From Methanobrevibacter sp. (lineage in GTDB: Archaea > Methanobacteriota > Methanobacteria > Methanobacteriales > Methanobacteriaceae): 64,000 bases of DNA. The position numbers and the translations under genes were made by a program. Location of the stretch: positions 1 through 64,000 of the forward strand of contig JAFRFD010000103.1 of NCBI GenBank assembly GCA_017434525.1, written 5' to 3'. The notes beneath the pieces are model-generated. The model was given only the letters and a program-made list of their open reading frames with translations, ran no database searches and was not told the DNA's origin. Positions 26,095 to 33,460 of this stretch are shown piece by piece; position 1 is the stretch's first letter; the number at the start of each line of letters is the position of its first letter.

Positions 26095-26276
26095 TTTTTA
26101 GTCTCCTTATTTTAACGAACTTTTTTGAATATTGGTATATTTAAAAAAGTTTTACTGCACAGCTTAAATTATTAAAATTGCTTTTTTATTACAAAATTAT
26201 GGTAGTTTATGCCATGCAGTAATATATTTTATTTAAAAAGTCGTACTATTTAAACCTTTACATTGGCCTTTTTTCA

Positions 26277-26357
26277 GTATTATTTTTCTTATTATTTTTC
26301 CTTTTTTAGTAATACTGTTATTACTTTTAGTTTATTATTTTATAGTTTAGTAATACT
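26277..26357. promoter_or_regulatory. Cluster of GTATTA/GTAATAC words in the hmd-hcgG region
   Basis: AGTATTAT (26277), AGTAATACT (26308-26316), TTATTACTT (26318) and AGTAATACT (26349-26357). Centres are 31 and 32 bp apart for the outer pairs, close to three helical turns. The same words stand before cbiM, the fdhA-like operon and the nicotianamine-synthase homologue. They may be sites of a metal-responsive regulator such as NikR; this is inference. Confidence 0.4.
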
Positions 26358-26390
26358 TTTTATTTTTAAATAATGTACTTATAATAATGA

Positions 26391-26406
26391 TTTAGGTTTA
26401 CCTAAA
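26391..26406. promoter_or_regulatory. DtxR-type iron box upstream of hcgG
   Basis: TTTAGGTTTACCTAAA, a palindrome with the TTAGG-N4-CCTAA core. It has the same form as the boxes before feoB and feoA in this window and resembles the DtxR/IdeR operator. It lies about 35 bp upstream of the hcgG TATA-like element. Confidence 0.6.
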
Positions 26407-26474
26407 TCGAAACCTTTTTATTAAAGATTTTACTGAAAATATATATTAGTTAAAATAATATCGGAGAATTTTTT

Positions 26475-27971
26475 ATGTATGATTTAATAAAAAGCGCTGT
26501 TTATGATGATGACGCAGCAATCGAAATATCAAAAATGGACAAGGATGTTGCCTCTGTAGTCGATGCCATTTCAGAACTTTCCCTTGATGAAACAATGAAA
26601 TTGGGAATGCAGTTCAAAAGGTTCCCATTAGGTTGCGATCTGACAGAAGTGGTTGCAGGAACATGCGCATCAGATTTGGAACTGATGGAACTGCTGGGCA
26701 ATTGCAGATTGGCGGACATGATTGGAGCTCCAATACATATTTGTGCCTACGCCTTTTCAGACATTGCCGAAAAATTTGGAATGAGGGGCGTTGAAGTGAT
26801 GCAGAAGGTTCATGAAATCGTTGATGTTCCCCTTGATTTGGACCACTTCGGCGAAAATGGTGCAATGAGGCTTCCAAAAAACATCAGCGGTTGCGGCGGT
26901 GAATGTTATAATAAGGGTCCGGCATTTACGGAATGTCCAAGAGGCAGAATACATGAAAGATTGATAGACAAGGAACTCGCCGAAAAGGATGACAAGGAGG
27001 AATGGATTAAATTGTCATCATCAGTTGCAGTCAATGTCACCTGCGAACAGACTGGTGATGGTCATGCGGCACCTCTCAAAGAGGCCGAAGACATTGCACA
27101 GCTGGCCAAAAAATACGGCAGAGGCCTGGAATCCATCATGTTTGTCGGTGACGGTTATGATGAGGTCATCACCGGCTTTGAAAAATCCATTGAAATCGGT
27201 GCAGATGTTATTGTGGTTGAAGGGGGTCCGTTCAACAGGTGTGAAAACACCACAGAATCATTTGCAAAGACTATTGCGGCTGCAAGAATACTGTCTCCGG
27301 GTAAGGTTGTGGCTACAAACGGAGCCTATGAACATGAAGTGAGAGCGGGATTGCGTTCAGGTTTGAACATGGTAATTACAGGCTTTCCAAAAAATCATCA
27401 TGGATACATGTGCGGATATGAGCCGGGAACTGCCAGAAGAGGCAAATTTGGGCTTCCAAGAATCATACAAATCATCAATGAGGAATTTCCGAACAGGGGA
27501 CTTCCAGTTCAAAAGCATGATCTGCTGTCTCTTGCAACTGCAGTGAAAATTGCAGGGCCTGATTATGTATATCCAAGAAAAATAGGGTCTTATCATGTTG
27601 GGGACGCTCATTGGGCAACTCTGGTGAATTCAAGAATGTATCAAAACATTGAACTAAAGCATACCTTGGATGAAATCGTCGCTTTGGCTGACGGAAACAC
27701 AATATCTCTTCATGGTGGGAGGTTTATCTCATGGGTAATTGCCAATGAACTGGACAGATATGTCGATGAGATTATAATTTCCGATGTTGATGAATGGGTG
27801 TTAAAGAATACTGCAGATAACCTGCAAGATGCTTTGGATGCCACTATCATTGCTGAGAAGGATGATAAGGTTGCAGCTAAAGATGCTGACTTTTCAATTG
27901 CTTCATCCACAATGATTCCGGTCAAGGAGAATGTTTTAAGGAAAGTTCCGAATGCATTGACAATAGTATAA
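26475..27971 (+). CDS. hcgG: HcgG (HmdC), FeGP cofactor biosynthesis protein
   Basis: 498 residues. It matches in length and character the HmdC/HcgG family, a fibrillarin-related protein whose gene goes with hmd and hcgA and whose role is in assembly of the iron-CO part of the cofactor. A cysteine group (CGGECYNKGPAFTEC, about 137-153) could hold a metal. The ATG follows GGAGAA with a very short leader. It is transcribed away from hmd and completes the set hcgA-G. Identification rests on length, gene context and family memory rather than a unique motif. Confidence 0.82.
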   Translation: MYDLIKSAVYDDDAAIEISKMDKDVASVVDAISELSLDETMKLGMQFKRFPLGCDLTEVVAGTCASDLELMELLGNCRLADMIGAPIHICAYAFSDIAEKFGMRGVEVMQKVHEIVDVPLDLDHFGENGAMRLPKNISGCGGECYNKGPAFTECPRGRIHERLIDKELAEKDDKEEWIKLSSSVAVNVTCEQTGDGHAAPLKEAEDIAQLAKKYGRGLESIMFVGDGYDEVITGFEKSIEIGADVIVVEGGPFNRCENTTESFAKTIAAARILSPGKVVATNGAYEHEVRAGLRSGLNMVITGFPKNHHGYMCGYEPGTARRGKFGLPRIIQIINEEFPNRGLPVQKHDLLSLATAVKIAGPDYVYPRKIGSYHVGDAHWATLVNSRMYQNIELKHTLDEIVALADGNTISLHGGRFISWVIANELDRYVDEIIISDVDEWVLKNTADNLQDALDATIIAEKDDKVAAKDADFSIASSTMIPVKENVLRKVPNALTIV

Positions 27972-28433
27972 GTAATAATTTTTATAATAAAAGTATGTTT
28001 CAAAGTAGTATTATTTTTATAAAAAGTATTACTTTTTTTATCTCCTTTTTTTCACATATCTTTTATTATATTTTTTTGTTTTATTTTCTTATTTTTACAA
28101 TCTATTCACTATTTCAGATTTGTTTGATTAAATTATGATTCATTGTCTTTATTTTTTATTTTAACCTAATTTAACAGATTTTTTCAATTATTATTTTTTC
28201 TTAAAAACCTGCATACAATGTTCATTTTCAATAGTTATTATCAATTTGTCTTTTATTTAATCTATAAGAAGTTTAATGTTCTTAAAATCGTAAATGGTTT
28301 TAAATTTAAAGAGTAATACTTTAATAACATTTATATGGTTATTACTCATGATAATTGTATAGATTATTTTAATTAATTTTGTTAATTTTAATAATTTGCA
28401 GATTATTTTTTATAATAATTGGAGATAAGTAGC
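27972..28433. other. Spacer between hcgG and the fdhA-like operon
   Basis: About 460 bp of very AT-rich DNA without a gene. GTATTAT (28008) and GTATTAC (28026) stand 18 bp apart behind hcgG. The promoter of the downstream operon lies at 28311-28362. The two ends of this region recur, about 303 bp apart, at 31761-32116. Confidence 0.6.
28311..28362 (+). promoter_or_regulatory. Promoter of the secB-like/fdhA-like/fdhB/mvhD operon with inverted operator
   Basis: AGTAATA (28312-28318) and TATTACT (28340-28346) form an inverted repeat around a TATA box (ttatat, about 28331-28336). A transcript start near 28358 would leave a leader of about 75 nt. The same 36-bp block occurs at 32062-32097. Confidence 0.55.
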
Positions 28434-28730
28434 ATGGAAATTACTGTAGAGAAAATAGCTATGATTAGAGAAAATTACAATCCTAAAAATACAAGTTTAA
28501 ATTTGGACATCGATTGGTCTGTGGAATACATGGATACTGACCAGAGGGATGTAAGGTATGACATTGTCCTAAGGTCTAATGATCATCTGAATTTAAATTT
28601 CAAAATAGGGGGATTAATCAGATTGGGGGATTTGGAAGAGTTTGTTCAACAAGATTGTTCTCAGATAGTTTTCCATCATGCATGTTCTATTTTAATGGAT
28701 GTAATTTCATTAACCAGGCAGTCAAATTAG
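28434..28730 (+). CDS. SecB-like small protein
   Basis: 98 residues from ATG 28434, chosen because GGAGAT stands 8 bp before it. The order of beta-strands ending in CSQIVFHHACSILMDVISLTRQS resembles the SecB chaperone fold, where the corresponding helix reads like LFPYARxxISDLT. SecB-like proteins in archaea are rare and poorly known. It is the first gene of the operon with the FdhA-like protein, so it might act on folding of one of these subunits; this is inference. Confidence 0.5.
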   Translation: MEITVEKIAMIRENYNPKNTSLNLDIDWSVEYMDTDQRDVRYDIVLRSNDHLNLNFKIGGLIRLGDLEEFVQQDCSQIVFHHACSILMDVISLTRQSN

Positions 28731-28798
28731 TTGTTAAAAGAGAATGTCTCCTCTTCAGTTAATATGAGTGCTACTTTTTAGATATTTGGTGATGTATT

Positions 28799-29809
28799 AT
28801 GATTGAAATTAAACACACGTTATGCCCATCATGCAGTGTCGGTTGTGGTATTAATGTGATTTTGGAAGATGAAGAAATTGTTGGAACATTTCCATATAAA
28901 AGGCATCCTATCAATGAGGGTAAAAATTGTTCAAATGGAAGGTCTTCTATCGAAAACATTGAAGATAAGCTTGCATTTGATTTGAAAGATTTTGATGAAG
29001 TTGCAGGAAAACTAAAATCCTGCGATGCAGAAAAGGTTACCGTTGTTTTCTCCGGAAACAATTCAAATGAGGATTTGCAGGCAATCAAATCTTTATGTGA
29101 ATCAAAAGGTTTTAATGTTCTCGCTTATGCAGACAATCTGAAAGGCTTTGACAGTGTAGCCTCATATGATGAAGTTGAGGCGGCATCAAATCTTTTTGTA
29201 ATCGGAAATGTTTTATATGAAAACCCATTGATAGGTAGGCGTATCGTTCGAGCTAAAGCAAATGGCGCTAAAATATATGTTAATGATGATTTGGAAAATT
29301 CACCTACCGCAAATATTGCCGATGAATTCACTTCCGGTTCAGTAAAAGAATTTTTACAAAACAATGATTTTGATGAGGAGTCAATCATTGTATTCAATAA
29401 GGTAGATTCTTTTGAAGATTTGGACTTGCTTGAAGGTGCAAATTCTAAATTATTGCCTGTTTACAGTAAATCCAATGCTAAAGGAGCTTTGAATTTAGCT
29501 GAGGCAATATCAAAAGAAGATGCATTGGAATTATTAAACAATACTGAAATATTACTAGTTTTCAATGACGATATCGTAAACGAATTTGAATTTGATTTTA
29601 AATCCATATCTCAGGTTATAGCATTCGCCCCATCAAAAAACGATACAACAGAAATTGCAGACATTGCAATTCCAATCAAATCCTGGCTCGAATGCGACGG
29701 ATCATTTACCAACGCTGAAGGTTTGACACAGGAATTCAGTTCAGTTCGCGAATCTGAAAATATGAGTATAGTTGAAATTATTGATAAAATTAATGGAGAA
29801 TTGGAGTGA
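28799..29809 (+). CDS. Truncated molybdopterin-oxidoreductase (FdhA-like) protein without catalytic Cys/Sec
   Basis: 336 residues, about half of a formate dehydrogenase alpha subunit. The N-terminus holds a 4Fe-4S motif C9PSC12SVGC16 with a fourth cysteine in GKNCSNG. The middle matches the FdhA core (NEDLQAIKSL; LYENPLIGRRIVRAKANGAKIYV), but the region where FdhA has its Cys/Sec-His-Ser-Pro block is missing. The C-terminal molybdopterin-binding domain is also absent. The tail IPIKSWLECDGSFTNAEGLTQEF follows the FdhA/NuoG pattern. The frame is intact, so this is a real compact protein, probably an Fe-S relay or scaffold rather than a formate dehydrogenase. fdhB and mvhD follow at once. Confidence 0.75.
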   Translation: MIEIKHTLCPSCSVGCGINVILEDEEIVGTFPYKRHPINEGKNCSNGRSSIENIEDKLAFDLKDFDEVAGKLKSCDAEKVTVVFSGNNSNEDLQAIKSLCESKGFNVLAYADNLKGFDSVASYDEVEAASNLFVIGNVLYENPLIGRRIVRAKANGAKIYVNDDLENSPTANIADEFTSGSVKEFLQNNDFDEESIIVFNKVDSFEDLDLLEGANSKLLPVYSKSNAKGALNLAEAISKEDALELLNNTEILLVFNDDIVNEFEFDFKSISQVIAFAPSKNDTTEIADIAIPIKSWLECDGSFTNAEGLTQEFSSVRESENMSIVEIIDKINGELE

Positions 29810-29813
29810 TTTC

Positions 29814-30953
29814 ATGAGTTACATTTTAGCTAAATCCAAAGATGGTGCAATTCTTGAAGCCGGTGAATGCGGCGGTGCAGTTACAAGCATCTTCAAATAT
29901 CTGTTGGATGAAGGTCTTGTAGATGGAGTTTTGGCATTGCGTCCTGGAGATGACATATATGATGGAATTCCAACATTCATAACCGATTCCGAAGATCTGA
30001 TTTCAACAGCAGGTTCCTATCACTGCGCTCCAACATTAATAAGTGATCTCTTACAAAAATATTTGGCTGATAAAAAGGTTGCAGTTGCAGTTAAACCATG
30101 TGACATTAGGTCCATAGACGAACTATTCAAAAGACATAAGCTTAATCCAGATAACCTTTACACAGTCGGTTTGAATTGTGGGGGAACCGTATCTCCAGTC
30201 ACCGGCCGTAAAATGATTGAATTGTTCTATGACATCAACCCTGATGACGTGGTAAGTGAGGAAATTGATAAAGGACAGTTCATAGTTGAACTTGCAGACG
30301 GCACTGAAAAAGGTGTCAAAATCCATGAATTGGAACATGAAGGATACGGAAGGCGTAAAAACTGTCAAAGATGTGATGTGAAAATCCCTAGAAAAGCAAA
30401 TATCGCATGTGGTAACTGGGGATCAGAAGACGGATGGACATTCATTGAAATCAATGATGAAAAAGGCCAAAGTCTGATTGATGGTGCAAAAGACGCTGGA
30501 ATTCTTGAAACCAAAAATGCATCCGAACAGGCAATCGAAGCAAGGTCAAAAGTTGAAGGCATCATGATTAAAATGGCCAAAAAGGCTCAAGGAGCTACTT
30601 TTGGTGATGCAGAAGGCATGGATGCATGGAAAAGATGCATTGGATGTTATGCATGTAGGGATATCTGTCCAATATGTTGGTGTTATGAAAACTGTGAATT
30701 GAACAAACCATACTTCAAGGACGAACTCAACATTCCACCGGAACCAATTGCATTCCAGGGCGTAAGACTTTCTCACATGAGCTTCAGCTGCTGTAACTGT
30801 GGCCAATGTGATGATGTATGTCCAATGGATATTCCTGTTTCATTGATTTTTGATAAATTGCAGAAAAAATACTGCGATAGGACTGGTTATGTAGCTGGAG
30901 TTTCAGATGATGTTAAACCTCCATTATACAGTCCGGATAAAGTTGAATTATGA
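29814..30953 (+). CDS. fdhB: FdhB-like F420-binding iron-sulfur subunit (FrhB/FdhB family)
   Basis: 379 residues from ATG 29814, behind GGAGTGAT. The N-terminal FrhB/FdhB domain ([32 protein letters not shown]) binds FAD and coenzyme F420; two ferredoxin motifs follow ([16 protein letters not shown] and [15 protein letters not shown]). In formate dehydrogenase this subunit reduces F420. Here the alpha partner is only a half-protein, so it more likely oxidises F420H2 and passes electrons on to MvhD and heterodisulfide reductase. The gap to the upstream stop is 4 bp. Confidence 0.88.
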   Translation: MSYILAKSKDGAILEAGECGGAVTSIFKYLLDEGLVDGVLALRPGDDIYDGIPTFITDSEDLISTAGSYHCAPTLISDLLQKYLADKKVAVAVKPCDIRSIDELFKRHKLNPDNLYTVGLNCGGTVSPVTGRKMIELFYDINPDDVVSEEIDKGQFIVELADGTEKGVKIHELEHEGYGRRKNCQRCDVKIPRKANIACGNWGSEDGWTFIEINDEKGQSLIDGAKDAGILETKNASEQAIEARSKVEGIMIKMAKKAQGATFGDAEGMDAWKRCIGCYACRDICPICWCYENCELNKPYFKDELNIPPEPIAFQGVRLSHMSFSCCNCGQCDDVCPMDIPVSLIFDKLQKKYCDRTGYVAGVSDDVKPPLYSPDKVEL

Positions 30954-30962
30954 GGTGGTTTG

Positions 30963-31367
30963 ATGTCTGATGATATAAAAATTGTAGGATTGTTATGTAA
31001 CTGGTGTTGTTATGGAGGGGCAGATACTGCAGGAACTGCACGTATGCAATATCCTCCTAACGTTAGAATTATTCGTGTAATGTGTTCTGGAAGAATAAAT
31101 CCTTCCATGATTTTCAAGGCATTTGAAGAAGGTGCTGACGGGGTATTTGTAGGAGGATGCCATATTGGGGATTGCCACTATGATGCAGGTAACTACAAAT
31201 GGTCCAGAAGATCAAAAATCGTTGAGGACATTCTTGAGGAATTCGGCATTGAAAAGGAAAGGTTCCGCCATGAATGGATTTCAGCTTCAGAAGGGGAAAA
31301 ATTCCAGAAAACAATGAATGAATTTCATAAGACTCTCTCAAAATTGGGTCCATTAGAATTAAAATAG
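30963..31367 (+). CDS. mvhD: MvhD-like [2Fe-2S] subunit that links to heterodisulfide reductase
   Basis: 134 residues from ATG 30963, behind GAGGTGG. It has the family's cysteine pattern ([29 protein letters not shown]). MvhD carries electrons from the NiFe-hydrogenase MvhAG, or from FdhAB in Methanococcus, to HdrA for flavin-based bifurcation. No mvhA or mvhG is present in this window; the gene is coupled with fdhB instead. A strong terminator follows. Confidence 0.9.
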   Translation: MSDDIKIVGLLCNWCCYGGADTAGTARMQYPPNVRIIRVMCSGRINPSMIFKAFEEGADGVFVGGCHIGDCHYDAGNYKWSRRSKIVEDILEEFGIEKERFRHEWISASEGEKFQKTMNEFHKTLSKLGPLELK

Positions 31368-31397
31368 AGTAATAATCAAAAGCCATATGGATGATGT

Positions 31398-31430
31398 GAA
31401 TAGCTATTTTATATAGCTATTCATTTTTCC
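31398..31430 (+). terminator. Terminator of the fdhA-like/fdhB/mvhD operon
   Basis: Perfect 10-bp stem GAATAGCTAT / ATAGCTATTC (loop tttat) followed by atttttcc, 30 bp behind mvhD. Confidence 0.7.
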
Positions 31431-31442
31431 TTTGTTTAATTG

Positions 31443-31483
31443 TCTTTCTAAGATTAGTGAGATGATTACTAATGTTAGAAAGA
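31443..31483. repeat. 16-bp inverted repeat, copy 1
   Basis: TCTTTCTAAGATTAGT (31443-31458) pairs with ACTAATGTTAGAAAGA (31468-31483) with one mismatch. Copy 2 stands at 32245-32281. Each copy follows an AGCTATT-type hairpin at the same distance. Confidence 0.6.
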
Positions 31484-31672
31484 TAGTTAAAATAGAGAAT
31501 ATTTTGATTGTCTTTCAGTTAATTATCTTTATATTGATAATTCATCATTAGCCGAGTGGTATTGATTGTTGGCATAACCAGTTGATATTGCTTTTTTTCT
31601 CCATCAATTTAAGATAATTAATGCATAAAAAAGAAATTTGTATATTTGTATATGGTTTCTTTCACTGTCTAC

Positions 31673-31718
31673 AATAGCTATTAAAGCGATCTCACTCCTC
31701 AAGCCTTTAATAGCTATT
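31673..31718. repeat. 14-bp perfect inverted repeat
   Basis: AATAGCTATTAAAG (31673-31686) pairs with CTTTAATAGCTATT (31705-31718) around an 18-nt loop. A shorter relative (GTTATTAAAG / CTTTAATAAC followed by a T-run) stands at 32412-32450. Confidence 0.55.
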
Positions 31719-32061
31719 AATCTATTATTACTTTTTCATAGATTTTTATTATTTTATGTAGTATTATTTTTATTAAAAGTATTACAATTTTTTCTATATT
31801 CTTTTTACAGTATTTTGTTTAATATTAAACGCTAATGTGAATATTTCTAATTTAAACATATTTTAATTATTATTCTTTTAATTTTGACAGTTTGATTGAT
31901 TATTTTTTGATTTAAAGTATTTCAAGCGATTTTGCTGGTTATTATCATTTCTTAAATCGGCAAGGTGAGGTTCTTATTTAATGCATTGACATTTGATTAG
32001 ACCTGATTTTTAACACTGTCAATTTAAATACTTTAAAAATTGATTTGGACTTTATAGCATT

Positions 32062-32116
32062 GAGTAATACTTTAATAACATTTATATGGTTATTACTATT
32101 TACTATTGTATAGATT
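32062..32116 (+). promoter_or_regulatory. Second copy of the fdhA-like operon promoter
   Basis: Identical over 36 bp to 28311-28346 (GTAATAC, TATA box, TATTACT), and again identical in attgtatagattat. Nothing that codes for protein follows, so it would drive a non-coding transcript from about 32110. Confidence 0.55.
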
Positions 32117-32226
32117 ATCATAATTTATTTGACTGGACACCAAATGGTTTTGATAATCTAAAAATATGTCACGGCTCAATAGTAATTAGCCATATAACCA
32201 TGAGTAAATAGCAATTAGCTATTTAC
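32110..32226 (+). ncRNA. Candidate structured small RNA
   Basis: It starts where the copied promoter predicts a transcript start. TAGATTATCA (32111-32120) pairs perfectly with TGATAATCTA (32151-32160). A second perfect stem GTAAATAGC / GCTATTTAC (32204-32226) near its end could be a terminator-like hairpin, followed by cttctatcttt. Length about 115-120 nt. Alternatively it is only the remains of a deleted operon. Confidence 0.4.
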
Positions 32227-32244
32227 TTCTATCTTTCAATTGTT

Positions 32245-32281
32245 TTTCTAAGATTAGTGAGTTGATCACTAATGTTAGAAA
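32245..32281. repeat. 16-bp inverted repeat, copy 2
   Basis: TTTCTAAGATTAGTGA pairs with TCACTAATGTTAGAAA (loop gttga). It is nearly the same sequence as copy 1 at 31443-31483. Confidence 0.6.
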
Positions 32282-32411
32282 GATAATTAAAGTATCTTTC
32301 ATAGGTCATTTCGTATTTTGAATAGCAATTAAATACATATCTTTTGGATTTGTAAAATACATACCTAAAATTATTCGTTGAGATTATGAATTAATTAGGT
32401 CTCTCTAAATG

Positions 32412-32450
32412 GTTATTAAAGTCTCTCCGAACTTTAATAACTATTTTTTT
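32412..32450 (+). terminator. T-tailed hairpin at the end of the repeated region
   Basis: GTTATTAAAG (32412-32421) pairs with CTTTAATAAC (32432-32441), followed by tattttttt. A small stem at 32465-32483 (ctccggca/tgccagag) serves the nicotianamine-synthase gene from the other strand. Confidence 0.5.
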
Positions 32451-32487
32451 TAAATTAAAAATTTCTCCGGCAAAATGCCAGAGATGT

Positions 32488-33309
32488 TCAGACTATTTTT
32501 CTAATCAATACGGAAGTGTTGTTTGTTTTTCCGGTTGGCAAAAGCATAACTTCCTTGTGGAATCCTCTTGTATCCTTTTCAAGAACCGGAGCATATAGGA
32601 TTGCCCTCATACCGGTGTAGGTTCTGTAGAGTACAGGTGTATTTTCATCCACATATTCCCAGATGTTTGCAAACACCCTCTCTTTTGGTTCTGCCAGTGC
32701 CGCAACCATTAGGATGTCATAGTCAAGGTCGGCTATTACCTTCTCATCGCCTGTGACGATTTGAATGTCATTGTCCAGGCCTAACTTTTTCAACACTTTT
32801 CTTGAAAGGTCGGCAACTTCTTCCTGCATTTCTATTCCAATACATTTGCAGCCATAAACCATGTTGAACATGATTAGGGTAATTGGAAGTGGGCCACTTC
32901 CTAAAAACACGAAAGTTTTGTTTTCATTGAATTTGGCTAACTGGCTTTCGTTGTTAAGCAATCCGGTATATCTTTCATAAAACTGGAATGAATCCAAGGT
33001 TTCCTTAGGGTTGTCGGATTCCAGAATCTTAAGGGCGTTTTCAGTTTCAAGTCTTGCTCCGATGTAGACATAGAATTTACGAATCAGCTTAAGGGCCCTG
33101 TTCATTTTCTCATCATCAAGGATGTGTTTTGCAGAATCAAAATCAATTTCCTTGTCGTGAGCTATGATTTCCACTTCATCCAAAATCTCAATGATTTCAT
33201 TGATGTCAACATTATCCAGGGCAGAATCGCCGTATTTGTCCAGATCTCCATAACTTGAAAGTTTGTTTGCGATTTCTTCAATTTTTCCCCAATATTTATA
33301 GCAACTCAT
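32488..33309 (-). CDS. Archaeal nicotianamine synthase homologue (thermonicotianamine-type)
   Basis: 273 residues from ATG 33309, which has AGTGAT 5 bp upstream; a longer GTG start is possible. The motif FVFLGSGPLPITLIMFN (about 130-146) is the nicotianamine synthase signature, followed by a SAM-binding Rossmann part (CIGIEMQEEVADLSRKVLKKLGL). The Methanothermobacter homologue condenses aminopropyl groups of SAM onto glutamate. The product family chelates Ni2+, Co2+ and Fe2+. An AGTATTA-tgg-TAATACT palindrome stands upstream. A role in nickel or cobalt acquisition or storage is inferred. Confidence 0.85.
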   Translation of the reverse strand: MSCYKYWGKIEEIANKLSSYGDLDKYGDSALDNVDINEIIEILDEVEIIAHDKEIDFDSAKHILDDEKMNRALKLIRKFYVYIGARLETENALKILESDNPKETLDSFQFYERYTGLLNNESQLAKFNENKTFVFLGSGPLPITLIMFNMVYGCKCIGIEMQEEVADLSRKVLKKLGLDNDIQIVTGDEKVIADLDYDILMVAALAEPKERVFANIWEYVDENTPVLYRTYTGMRAILYAPVLEKDTRGFHKEVMLLPTGKTNNTSVLIRKIV

Positions 33310-33406
33310 TTGTATCACTTTTCTATTCACGTTTAGTATTGCTTTATCATTTAAGATATATTAATGTTTTTAATTTGCAAAACAACGTATTAAAATTAAT
33401 TAATTT

Positions 33407-33423
33407 AGTATTATGGTAATACT
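33407..33423. promoter_or_regulatory. Perfect AGTATTA-tgg-TAATACT palindrome
   Basis: A 7+7 bp perfect inverted repeat about 45 bp upstream of the TATA-like agatatatta (33354-33363) of the nicotianamine-synthase homologue. A further GTATTA stands at 33387 and GTATTG at 33337. It is the tightest form of the GTAATAC motif seen in the window. Confidence 0.5.
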
Positions 33424-33460
33424 TTTTTGATAAAGTGGTGATGGAGGTATGAGAGAATAT

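Larger units (their letters stand above)
26095..26474. other. Divergent hmd / hcgG promoter region
   Basis: 380 bp without a gene. It carries the hmd TATA box near 26141, the hcgG TATA-like aatatatatta (about 26438-26447), a cluster of GTAATAC-type words and one DtxR-type palindrome, listed separately. Confidence 0.6.
31368..32487. other. 1.1-kb non-coding region: operon promoter and terminator repeated without genes
   Basis: No ORF of interest. It contains the mvhD terminator, a series of hairpins, a second copy of the promoter of the upstream operon, a candidate structured RNA and a second copy of the hairpin series. The parts are listed separately. Confidence 0.6.

Noticed and set aside
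31552..31565. tagccgagtggta resembles a tRNA D arm
   Set aside because: No acceptor stem, anticodon stem or T arm can be formed around it.
31638..31835. 65-codon plus-strand ORF in the non-coding region behind mvhD
   Set aside because: It runs through the inverted repeat at 31673-31718 and consists of Leu/Phe/Tyr from AT-rich DNA; no start signal.
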